Of a DNA stretch of 64,000 nucleotides, positions 14,794 to 22,399 are shown piece after piece. Each line of letters opens with the position of its first letter. The stretch's first letter is position 1. The position numbers and the translations under genes are program-made. The notes below the pieces were generated by a model. That model saw only the letters and a program-made list of their open reading frames with translations, made no database searches and was not told the origin of the DNA. Origin of the DNA: Streptomyces sp. BV286 (GTDB lineage Bacteria > Actinomycetota > Actinomycetes > Streptomycetales > Streptomycetaceae); the NCBI RefSeq assembly GCF_019090165.1, contig NZ_JAHRIB010000129.1, positions 1-64,000 on the forward strand. The letters run 5' to 3'.

Positions 14794-16603
14794 GGGACTC
14801 GATGTGGCGCAGCAGCGCACGGATATCGGCCATGTCCATTCCCGCCGCGAGCGATGGCTCCTCCTGAAGGTCCGCGAGCTGCTGCACGGAGGGATCGTCA
14901 AGGATCCGCCCCATGAACTCCAGTTTGTCTTCGAGTCGCAGAGCCACCACTTCATCGATGGTGTCCTGTGCCGCGAGGACGGTGACCCGTGTCTCGGTGC
15001 CCGGTGCGAGTCCCAGACGGTGAATACGGTCGAGGCTTTGCAGGAATCGGCCCGCCATGAAGTCCCGGTCTACGTAGACGGCGTCGTGACAGACCTGGTG
15101 CAGGCTGATGCCCTCACCCAGCGTCGCGGGATTGGAGAGCAGCACATGGCAGTCCGGGTCTTCCCTGAAGCGCTTGAGCTGACCGTCCCTGTCGGCTGTC
15201 CCTCCATGTACTACGGCCGGCTGGTAGGCGGAGAACAACCGCTCCAGAGTGGTGAGGCTGCGGACAAACGTCGTCCACACCAATGTCTTGCGACCCTGTG
15301 CCGCGTTGTCCGCGACGATGCGCAGCGCCTCTTTGTACTTGGGTGAGAACTCGTAGTCCGGCAGCCTCTCCAGAAGTCCGTACAACGAGTCCGTCTGCGG
15401 CACCTCCAGGGGCGGCACCTGGTAATCCAGGGGCGCGTACCGGCTCTCACCCTCTACGAGCAGGGCTGGGCTCGTCGCCGCCATGAGCAGGCGCAGCATC
15501 GCCTTTCCCAGTGCGTCAAAGTTGTCCCGGCCAGACTCCGCCCGCGCGGTGTATTTGCCTACGAAGGCGTCGTAGACCTCGCGGTGCAGCGCGGGCAGCT
15601 CCACGTAGCGGATCCGCGTCTCGAAAGGAGGGAGACCTAGCTCGCTCTTGGTGGTGCGCGTGAACAGCGGGCGGAGCACCTGGCTGGCATGGGCGAGGTC
15701 GCCACCCGCGACAGCCTGGGTCACCACCCGGCGGCCGTGCCCCGGCCACACGAACGACAGCAGGTTCTCCAGGTCCTTGGCCCCGTTCGGTGCGGGGGTG
15801 CCCGTAAGAATGAGGCGCCGGCGGGCCAGGGGCCCAAGGGCCATGCAGGCACTCCCGTAAATGCCCTCGGCACCAAGCTTCATGCGGTGTGCTTCGTCCA
15901 GAATGATCATCGAGGGGGCCGCCCTGAGCCACGCGGCCAGCACGGGGAGCGAACGGTCAAGCCGCTCGTAGTTGATCAGCAGCAACTCCGTACCCGGTTC
16001 GGGGCTCTTCTCCATTACCCGGACGGTAAGCGGCTCCGCGAAACACACGCCGCTCTCGTACGTCCACGACTCGTAGGCCGATTTCGGACTGACTACCAGC
16101 AGACGCCGTACCTCGCCCTGCGCCCGCATCGCGGCGAACATCGCGAGGCCGACGCGCGTCTTACCCGCTCCGGGGACGGAGAAGTTGGCTCCGTGCTGGA
16201 GCGAAAGGAGCCGCGCTATATCCCGCCGCTGGAAATCGGTGAGGTCAGCGCGCCAATCGGAACCAAGCCGGTCCTGGACTTCGCTGGCGCCGACAGAGCT
16301 GACGGCGGAAGGGTCGAGCAGCGCTTGCTCGGCGCGGTCAGCGTCATCCAGGACACCGCCCACCAGGACGGCGAGGTCTTCTTCCCACTCCACGGTATCC
16401 GCGGCAGGCCAGTCACTCAGCGCCGCGAGGCCCGTAAGGAAGTCGTCCAGGTCGACTTCGACCGATGTCAGGGTGCGCTGGCCGCCAGCCGGGAAGCGGG
16501 CGGCCAGCTTGCCGAAGTCGCTCGCATGCTCCTGGGACGCCCGCAAGACGGCCCGGGTACGCGTGACGTCGAAGGCGATCCGGAGAGACGGGCTCTCGGT
16601 CAC
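14780..16603 (-). CDS. SNF2-family DEAD/DEAH helicase
   Basis: 607 residues from a GTG at 16603 that overlaps the ParB-like stop by four bases (GTGA). After about 120 residues of unknown type comes an SF2/SNF2 core: Q-like LTDFQRRDIARLL, Walker A VPGAGKT (143-149), SPKSAYESW (Ia), DEAH (236-239), LTGTPAPN (III) and, in the second lobe, VVHGGTADRDGQLKRF, NPATLGEGISLHQ and FLQSLDRIHRLG (VI). SNF2 proteins move along duplex DNA. In a defence operon it probably brings the HNH and DUF3883 nucleases to unmodified DNA, which is an inference. Confidence 0.88.
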   Translation of the reverse strand: MTESPSLRIAFDVTRTRAVLRASQEHASDFGKLAARFPAGGQRTLTSVEVDLDDFLTGLAALSDWPAADTVEWEEDLAVLVGGVLDDADRAEQALLDPSAVSSVGASEVQDRLGSDWRADLTDFQRRDIARLLSLQHGANFSVPGAGKTRVGLAMFAAMRAQGEVRRLLVVSPKSAYESWTYESGVCFAEPLTVRVMEKSPEPGTELLLINYERLDRSLPVLAAWLRAAPSMIILDEAHRMKLGAEGIYGSACMALGPLARRRLILTGTPAPNGAKDLENLLSFVWPGHGRRVVTQAVAGGDLAHASQVLRPLFTRTTKSELGLPPFETRIRYVELPALHREVYDAFVGKYTARAESGRDNFDALGKAMLRLLMAATSPALLVEGESRYAPLDYQVPPLEVPQTDSLYGLLERLPDYEFSPKYKEALRIVADNAAQGRKTLVWTTFVRSLTTLERLFSAYQPAVVHGGTADRDGQLKRFREDPDCHVLLSNPATLGEGISLHQVCHDAVYVDRDFMAGRFLQSLDRIHRLGLAPGTETRVTVLAAQDTIDEVVALRLEDKLEFMGRILDDPSVQQLADLQEEPSLAAGMDMADIRALLRHIESHAAE

Positions 16604-18021
16604 GGGCCCTCCTGCCGGACCGCGTCATGCAGCCACGAGACGCCATCGCCCGGCGCCTTGATGCTGCGCTGCGTGGCCACGGCGAGCTTGGTCAGCGACT
16701 GCCGCAGGACGAGTACGGCCTCGTCGAACGCCTCCTCGTCCAGACTGCCGGACGCCTTGGCGAGCGTCAGATCGGTGATGCACTGCTCGATGTCCTGGCA
16801 CGCGTCTGTGATGCGGTCAGGAGCCGCCTGCTTCCGCTTGCGTACCCGGGCGTCCTTGCCAGCGGGCTCCAGGGCAGCTTCCATGGCGTCGCGCGCGTCA
16901 GCGTAGGTCCGGGCGGCGGTCACAGCGCGCTCGGAGACGCTCTCCCCTTCGGCCTTCTCCACCGCCTTGGCCTTCAGGATGGCGTTCGTCAGCTCCTTGG
17001 CCTCAGCTACCGGGGCGGAAGCGGCCTTCACCGTTCGGTTCAGGCCGGGGATTTTAACCGCGGCCGGCGCTTCGGGGCGGGTCTCGGCCTTCAGCGATCC
17101 AGGGAGCGTCCGCTCCAAGTACCTGACCCGGAAGTCTTCCTCGATAAGGCGAACGTCCGTCTTCGAGAAGTCCATGACGATAGCGGAGAGCCGGAGTTCC
17201 TTGACCAGCTCGGCCTTCTCCGGACTGACCGGGTGGTCTTTCAGGTACCGTCGCCACAGCTCGCGCAGCTTTTCTTTAGCGCCTTCGAAGTCCATCAGCT
17301 TGAGCTGCGCCTTGCCCTCGGCGGAACGCTCACAGAGGTCGTTAAGGGTGGCCAGAATCCACATGTCGGCTTCGACCGTGTCGACACGACGGCGGAAGGA
17401 CTTCGCCACCTCCGTCACAGGACGGCCGAGGGAAAGCTGTTCATCGATCGTGATGAGCTCGTTGATGTACGAGTACTCGCGCCGCTGATCCGGACGGAGC
17501 TGCAACGCCAGTTCGACGGCGTTGATGTCGTCCCAGGTGCACGACTCAGGGAGTACCCCAACGCGGATATTCGGGCGTCCGATTTCCCTGAGCGCCGCAC
17601 GCCGGGTGTTGCCGTTCACGAGGATGCCATCCCGCGTAATCAGCCCGGGCTCGTTCTGGCGGTAGTCACGCAGGCTGTTGAGCAACTCAGTGAAATCGGG
17701 GTCCGGCCGGCTGGGGTCCGTAGGCAGTGCCGTCAACAGGTAGTGCAGATAGTCCTGGCCCTCGCTGTCCCAAGGCGACTCGTCAAGCAGCCGGTCGCGG
17801 TCGGGGTCGTAGCTGCGCTGAGCCCGGATGCGGTGCGTTCCGGGGTTGTAGTAGAGCATCTCGACGGGCATGTCGATGACTTCCACATGCAAGGGCTGCG
17901 TCCGCCACTCGATGGTCAGCGTTTCGCGGACACCGGCACCCTCGGAAATCTCCTTCAGGCGCTGTTCAACCAGCGACCGGTTCTCTTCCGCCAGCGGCGG
18001 CCGGCCGAACTCCTTGCGCAC
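16600..18021 (-). CDS. ParB/Srx-fold protein of the helicase operon
   Basis: 473 residues from the GTG at 18021, preferred over the ATG at 18036 because GAGGAG then sits six bases upstream. Residues about 30-160 contain a ParB-like fold: PLHVEVIDMPVEMLYYNPGTHRIRA and the diagnostic VNGNTRRAALREIG. The middle has a helix-turn-helix-like part (LSLGRPVTEVAKSFRRRVDTVEADM). The C-terminal ~150 residues are charged and helical, probably coiled coil. ParB-fold proteins can bind DNA and hydrolyse CTP or ATP, and some have nuclease activity. Here it likely loads or regulates the SNF2 motor whose start codon it overlaps. Whether it hydrolyses a nucleotide cannot be told. Confidence 0.8.
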   Translation of the reverse strand: MRKEFGRPPLAEENRSLVEQRLKEISEGAGVRETLTIEWRTQPLHVEVIDMPVEMLYYNPGTHRIRAQRSYDPDRDRLLDESPWDSEGQDYLHYLLTALPTDPSRPDPDFTELLNSLRDYRQNEPGLITRDGILVNGNTRRAALREIGRPNIRVGVLPESCTWDDINAVELALQLRPDQRREYSYINELITIDEQLSLGRPVTEVAKSFRRRVDTVEADMWILATLNDLCERSAEGKAQLKLMDFEGAKEKLRELWRRYLKDHPVSPEKAELVKELRLSAIVMDFSKTDVRLIEEDFRVRYLERTLPGSLKAETRPEAPAAVKIPGLNRTVKAASAPVAEAKELTNAILKAKAVEKAEGESVSERAVTAARTYADARDAMEAALEPAGKDARVRKRKQAAPDRITDACQDIEQCITDLTLAKASGSLDEEAFDEAVLVLRQSLTKLAVATQRSIKAPGDGVSWLHDAVRQEGP

Positions 18022-18116
18022 CAGATCTCCTCGCATCTTCTGTCGTCGTTGCTGTGTCTCACAGCGCGGGGCCCGCGACCGCTTTGTCCCAGGCCCCGCC
18101 CATGCCGGGCCGTCTA

Positions 18117-18797
18117 CTAAGCCGGCGGGTTCACGGCTGCGCGGATCTTCGCACGTGACTCCTCGGGCAGGGCCCGGTAGTCCGCCCAGAAGGTCTCGGC
18201 CGCGCTGAACTCGCGCCGGTCATGCTCCATCCACTCAGAGAGCATCCTGCGTTCGAGCGCGCTCAGTGCGGACGCGCGAGACAGCATGGAGCCGAGGTCC
18301 GTCTCCGCTCCCCTACCACCTACACGGCAGCGGTTGCACTCGGATACCAATTCCGTCGTCTTGCTGCCGTCCGGCTGCCGCACCACACGCCGCGCAATGT
18401 CGATCTGCGCCGACTCGTAGGTGCCGGCGTAGATCTCCCCAGGGGCGATCCCACATGAGCGGCAGAAGTGGCCGTCCTTCGCCAGCACTTCCCGGCGCCG
18501 GGTCTGGGTGATGGACGAAGCAGGCCGACTGCCCTTGCCCGCCTCCCATACAGCCTCACCCTGCTTAACAAAGCGCTGCTCGTGCGGGCCCAGCGACGCG
18601 TCTTCGCGATTCGTATCGATCTGCCAGCCGAAGTCACGCAGGTCCCGCACCCTGCGGTCCGCCTGGCTGACGCCGGGGAAGACTTCCTTCACCTGCTCCT
18701 TCGTGAAGATCTGCCCCTCCCCCACCACTTCGACGAGCCACAAGGCCGCGCGCTTCATGGTGCCGAGCTTCGTGTCCGTCCAGGACGGCGTACCCAT
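18117..18797 (-). CDS. HNH-family protein 2, probably inactive
   Basis: 226 residues from the ATG at 18797 (AAGGGGAAG upstream). It is homologous over its length to HNH endonuclease 1: winged-helix-like N-terminus (LGTMKRAALWLVEVVGEGQIFTK), CRSCG, SECNRC and the C-terminal SEWMEHDRREFS. Both CxxC pairs are kept, but where protein 1 has LGHVNPH this one has IARRVVRQ, and the asparagine before the last helix becomes threonine. It has therefore lost the expected catalytic histidine and asparagine. It may bind DNA or pair with protein 1 without cutting. It starts the operon HNH2 - ParB-like - SNF2 - DUF3883; the gap to the next gene is 95 bases. Confidence 0.78.
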   Translation of the reverse strand: MGTPSWTDTKLGTMKRAALWLVEVVGEGQIFTKEQVKEVFPGVSQADRRVRDLRDFGWQIDTNREDASLGPHEQRFVKQGEAVWEAGKGSRPASSITQTRRREVLAKDGHFCRSCGIAPGEIYAGTYESAQIDIARRVVRQPDGSKTTELVSECNRCRVGGRGAETDLGSMLSRASALSALERRMLSEWMEHDRREFSAAETFWADYRALPEESRAKIRAAVNPPA

Positions 18798-19032
18798 CGC
18801 TTCCCCTTACGTCCGTCCGAATGTCAGCTGTCGCTCCCTCACCCTGGCGGCGGTGGGCGACAGGAACGACTCTCGCCTGAACGCCAGCAACAAACCAGCC
18901 CTGACGGCACATTGCGGCAGCGCAAAGAATTGCGACTCCGCAACTGCACGAAAGCGCTTCTCAGCCAGCGCATGGCGGAACCACAATGAAAGGTCCGCAG
19001 CCAGCGGCTTACGCTGAGAAGGAAGGCCGCCC

Positions 19033-19767
19033 ATGAAAGAAGCACACAGAGCAGCCAAGGAGTTCGAGGGCGAAGGGAGTCTCCCCTCACGCCAGGAGAT
19101 GTTCACTGCCGCCTTGCGCCAGACCTTGGCTGCGGCTGGCCGCACTCAGGAGCGGATCGCCCGGAATGCACACATCGGCGTATCCAGTATGTCCTGTTAC
19201 GCAACCGGCAGACGTGTGCCCAGACTTGAGAAACTCGAAAGCATCTACAAGGTCCTTGAGGCAGAGGCAGTCGATCAGGGATTCGACCTGCCGTACTCAC
19301 TGGCCCACTTACTTGATCTACGCGCGGGCGCCGAACTGGAAAAATACGCCCCGGAGGCCGCCGCGACGGTGCTGCACGAAGTGGAACCTGTGATTCATGA
19401 TCTCGCTGCGGCGCCACCGGGGGAACAGACCGTTGCGCCGGTCACCCCTCACGAGGGGGACCGGCGCAACAGTGTCACTCCACATGCCGCCGACATCGCC
19501 GCTTACGGGCGCCACCTTGCGGCAGGCAGGGTTCGCGATGCCCACTTTCATGCCTGGGTGATGGGCAGCAAGTTGCCTTCAAACGAGTTCCCTCTCGCCG
19601 TCGCCTCCTATCGGCGGTCCGGGGCAGAAGAGGCAGTGGAGACGATGCTCAACGCAGCCGCTGACCGTGACGTGCAGGCATCCATCAACATCGCCGCGGC
19701 CCTGCTTGACGAAGGCCATCTAGCTGACGCACGCGTTCTGTTGAACGTCCTGCGCGACGACGCGTAG
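19033..19767 (+). CDS. XRE-family regulator with helical C-terminus
   Basis: 244 residues from the ATG at 19033 (GAAGGAAGG upstream). Residues about 25-80 form a helix-turn-helix of the XRE type (TQERIARNAHIGVSSMSCYATGRRVPRLEKLESI). The C-terminal ~80 residues (AVASYRRSGAEEAVETMLNAAADRDVQASINIAAALLDEGHLADAR) look like TPR helices. The 235 bases between it and HNH protein 2 hold a divergent promoter region in which I see no clear operator. It could regulate the defence operon next door, or be an independent developmental regulator; neither is shown. Confidence 0.7.
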   Translation: MKEAHRAAKEFEGEGSLPSRQEMFTAALRQTLAAAGRTQERIARNAHIGVSSMSCYATGRRVPRLEKLESIYKVLEAEAVDQGFDLPYSLAHLLDLRAGAELEKYAPEAAATVLHEVEPVIHDLAAAPPGEQTVAPVTPHEGDRRNSVTPHAADIAAYGRHLAAGRVRDAHFHAWVMGSKLPSNEFPLAVASYRRSGAEEAVETMLNAAADRDVQASINIAAALLDEGHLADARVLLNVLRDDA

Positions 19768-19790
19768 GACCAGCGCTCGGCACGCCGTAA

Positions 19791-20408
19791 CTATGCGACC
19801 TCCGCCTCGAAGTGCATCCGCGCCCGGCCCAGCGTTTCGACGGCGTCGCCGCCCGAGGCCACCAGCCAGTGCAGAAGATCAGCGATGACATCGGAGACGG
19901 ATTCCTCCGCTGTCGCGCAGGCCGGCACCGGCGCAGTACCCACTACACGCCGGTACTCATCCAGCACCATCGCCGCGCGCTGCACACTCATGCCCTGCCG
20001 AGCCGACTCCAGTGACAACTCGCACCAAACAGCCTTGCCTTCGGCCGTATAGAGGATCCCCCAGCCCTGACTCATCGCCGCGACCAGATGCAGGCCCCTG
20101 CCACATTCGGCCTCGGTGCACATCTCACTCAGGACAGGCACTCTGCGGCTGCTGTCGTGCACCTCCACCCGCAGACAGTCGCCCCTCGGCTCCAGCACCA
20201 CCATCGCCGGCGCGCCATCACCGACATGCTTCAGGACGTTGTTCGCCAATTCCGTGGCCGCCAGTTCAGCCTGGTCGGTGATGGCTTCGGCACCCCACTG
20301 CCGCAGGGTTCGACGCACCGACTTCCGCAGCAGACCGACTTGTGCCGGCGCGGCCTTGAACGGCAGAGCCTCGTGCAGCCGCCGCTCGCGCGCTTCACAG
20401 AAGGACAT
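19791..20408 (-). CDS. HATPase_c_2 anti-sigma-type ATP-binding protein
   Basis: 205 residues from the ATG at 20408 (GGGAGGGAG upstream); an upstream extension to 20522 is not supported. The fold is the histidine-kinase-like ATPase of RsbW/SpoIIAB relatives: AELAATELANNVLKHVGDGAP (N box), VEVHDSSRRVP (G1-like) and EAECGRGLHLVAAMSQGW (G2). Such proteins sit beside XRE-DUF5753 and DUF397 genes in the many WhiJ-like sets of Streptomyces, as here. They probably act in a regulatory switch with the divergent neighbour. Confidence 0.85.
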   Translation of the reverse strand: MSFCEARERRLHEALPFKAAPAQVGLLRKSVRRTLRQWGAEAITDQAELAATELANNVLKHVGDGAPAMVVLEPRGDCLRVEVHDSSRRVPVLSEMCTEAECGRGLHLVAAMSQGWGILYTAEGKAVWCELSLESARQGMSVQRAAMVLDEYRRVVGTAPVPACATAEESVSDVIADLLHWLVASGGDAVETLGRARMHFEAEVA

Positions 20409-20621
20409 GCTCACTCCCTCCCTAGCCACACAGCCCCACGCCTGCCGCCATGGGGCGACAGCACTGCGTAGCGGTACGACTACGAGGATGACACAGAGAA
20501 TTCTCGCCGTGTAACTTCTCACGAGTATCTATCGAGTGAACGCGCTGGCCCCACTGCTTACCGGCTGCCTACCCTTCAAGGCGTTGCCGGGCAGGAGCCC
20601 GGTGCGCGGGGAGGAAACCGC

Positions 20622-21467
20622 ATGTCCGTTCACACCACAACGCGCCGACGGCAGCTGGGCGCGATGATGCGCAAGCTCCGCGCGCGCAAGGGCCTGACCC
20701 TGGAGGAGGCCGGCGGCTTGGTCGGCGTCTCCAAGGCCACGGTCAGCCGGTACGAGACGCAGGCCGGACCAGTCAAGTGGCTCGTGGTGGATGCGCTGTG
20801 CCGGGAGTACGACACAACCAGCGCTGAGCGGCGCGCCGTTGTGGCACTCGCCAAGGACGCCAAGCAGCAGGGCTGGTGGAGTTCCTTCGCCGACTCCATC
20901 CCGGAGAGCATGAACCTGCTGCTCACGCTTGAGGACGAAGCCGTACGCGAGGACCACTTCTCGTGCGTCTACGTGCCGGGCCTCTTGCAGACCCGCGCCT
21001 ACAGCACGGCACTACAGAGGGCCAACGAGATGCCTCTTGAGCCGACCGAGATAGAACGGCTCGTGGACATCCGCATGAAGCGGCAGGAGGTTCTCGCCCG
21101 ACCGAAGCCGCCGCGCCTGTGGGCGATCCTCGACGAGTCGGTGATTCGTCGCGTCGTCGGATCGCCCGAGGTCATGAAGGACCAGCTCGATCGGCTCCTT
21201 GTAGCGAACGAATCTCCGCACATCACTCTCCAGGTGCTGCCGTTCTCCAAGGGAGCCCACTCCGCGGCTCTCGGCAGTTTCGTGACCATCGGAGGCACCG
21301 AGCCCGCCCTTGATGTCGTGTACGTCGACTTCCACACGGGCTCCCTGTTCCTGGAGAAGGAAGAGGAACTGGAGCGATACCGACTTGCGTTCGAGTACCT
21401 CCGCGCACAAGCGTTGGACATGGAGGCTTCCTCTTCCATGATCCATCTCGCCCGCAAGGAGTTGTAG
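20622..21467 (+). CDS. WhiJ-like XRE regulator with DUF5753
   Basis: 281 residues; GGGAGGAAAC precedes the ATG. Residues 8-66 are an XRE helix-turn-helix (MMRKLRARKGLTLEEAGGLVGVSKATVSRYE), then the ~180-residue DUF5753 domain (FSCVYVPGLLQTRAYS, ESPHITLQVLPFSKGAHSA, LDVVYVDFHTGSLFLE). WhiJ-type repressors work with DUF397 partners in Streptomyces development and antibiotic control. Divergent from the ATPase gene across a 213-bp region, and its stop abuts the DUF397 start with no gap. Confidence 0.9.
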   Translation: MSVHTTTRRRQLGAMMRKLRARKGLTLEEAGGLVGVSKATVSRYETQAGPVKWLVVDALCREYDTTSAERRAVVALAKDAKQQGWWSSFADSIPESMNLLLTLEDEAVREDHFSCVYVPGLLQTRAYSTALQRANEMPLEPTEIERLVDIRMKRQEVLARPKPPRLWAILDESVIRRVVGSPEVMKDQLDRLLVANESPHITLQVLPFSKGAHSAALGSFVTIGGTEPALDVVYVDFHTGSLFLEKEEELERYRLAFEYLRAQALDMEASSSMIHLARKEL

Positions 21468-21701
21468 ATGTCCGCCGCTTCCCAGTCCAGCCCCAACTTC
21501 GTCTGGTTCAAGTCGTCGTACAGCGGGGGCAACACGACTGAGTGCCTTGAGGCCGCCTTCTCCCCGCCCGGCGTACTCATACGGGACTCCAAGCGGCCGG
21601 AGCACTCTCATCTCGTCGTTTCGGCGGAGGCCTGGGCCGACTTCTTGGCCGACACCCGTCGTACGCAGTGGCCGTGCGGCTCTGTACTTCCGTTCCGCTA
21701 A
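21468..21701 (+). CDS. DUF397 small partner protein
   Basis: 77 residues, starting at the base right after the upstream stop (TAGATG), so translation is coupled. Shows the DUF397 pattern: FVWFKSSYSGG, CLEAAF, VLIRDSKRPE and SAEAWADFLA. These small proteins (BldB-like relatives) are thought to modulate the adjacent DUF5753 regulator. Confidence 0.92.
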   Translation: MSAASQSSPNFVWFKSSYSGGNTTECLEAAFSPPGVLIRDSKRPEHSHLVVSAEAWADFLADTRRTQWPCGSVLPFR

Positions 21702-21784
21702 AGCGATCGGCCCGCCCGGATATGCGTACATCAACACCCCGCCCCCTACCGCGAGTGAGGGCGGCGTACGGCCTGGGCGCAAGG

Positions 21785-22069
21785 TCAGGTCAGCCGGTGT
21801 GACGTACGGCCCGAAGCCTCGTCGATCTCGTCGTGGGCCTTCGTCAGCAAGGTCATCGCCAGTTCGTTGAGGGCCCTCGCGCCGGCGACCTCCTCGCCGA
21901 CCCTCGGCTGGTTCGAGTCGGAGGGGTGGCGGTTCGCGTAGCCGTGGGCCCGGATCTCGCTTCCGTCGGGGAGGCGTACGAGGGCGGCCGCGCGGGTGCG
22001 GTTGTCGTCCTCCTGGAATTCCAGTTCCACGTGCCAGCCGACCGCGGTCTTCATCGTCGTCGTCATCAT
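21785..22069 (-). CDS. DUF1876 (dsRBD-like) small protein
   Basis: 94 residues. The ATG at 22069 is chosen since GGAGG stands 8 bases upstream; GTG and ATG codons adjacent to it are also possible. The pattern VGWHVELEFQEDDNRTRAAALVRL, then GYANRHPSD, PRVGEEVAGARALNELAMTLL, matches DUF1876, a small actinobacterial family. The function is unknown. Confidence 0.82.
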   Translation of the reverse strand: MMTTTMKTAVGWHVELEFQEDDNRTRAAALVRLPDGSEIRAHGYANRHPSDSNQPRVGEEVAGARALNELAMTLLTKAHDEIDEASGRTSHRLT

Positions 22070-22399
22070 CACGATCACCTCCGGAACCGGGTCTCCCCGG
22101 TGTTTTCAGGCGGCTGCAGACGCTTTTCCCCGCCCCTTCCAGGGTGCTCCTGCCCGGCCTCGATCGCACGGCCTGTCTCGGTGGGCGTATCGACACGTCA
22201 GAGATCCTGAGCAGGCAACCCGCTCAAGATCGGAGACCCGGCAGACCCGGCAGACCCGGCAGACTCGTCCAGGGTCGGCGCAACGCGCTCGCGGAGCTGG
22301 GCGGCAACCGGGCGTGGCGTTACCGCCTGGCCGTGTGATGCTGGTGCGGGCCCGCCCCTGATTGACGCAGGGGCGGGCCCGTACCGGCTCAGGGCCTGG
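22070..22399. other. Intergenic region with short tandem repeats
   Basis: 330 bases between the DUF1876 gene and the PASTA-like gene. It contains the DUF1876 promoter side, a 9-bp tandem repeat (AGACCCGGC, about 3.5 copies at 22232-22263) and a strong hairpin at the right end. A 64-codon frame (22144-22338) shows no family resemblance and no ribosome-binding site. Confidence 0.5.
22347..22381 (-). terminator. Hairpin downstream of the sigma/PASTA operon
   Basis: CGGGCCCGCCCCTG and CAGGGGCGGGCCCG are perfect inverted repeats around ATTGACG, 19 bases beyond the PASTA-like gene stop. No T-run, as is common in high-GC genomes. Confidence 0.7.

Noticed and set aside
5630..18797. Mobile element or integrase marking the island
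   Set aside because: I found no transposase, integrase or clear attachment-site repeats at either edge; the only tRNA gene in the window is at 43.5 kb, far from the island.
22232..22263. CRISPR-like short repeats
   Set aside because: Here and at the other repeats, units are directly adjacent or without unique spacers of uniform length, so none is a CRISPR array.
22144..22338. 64-codon frame in the gap before the PASTA-like gene
   Set aside because: No ribosome-binding site, no family resemblance, and part of it is a 9-bp repeat (GRPGRPGR).
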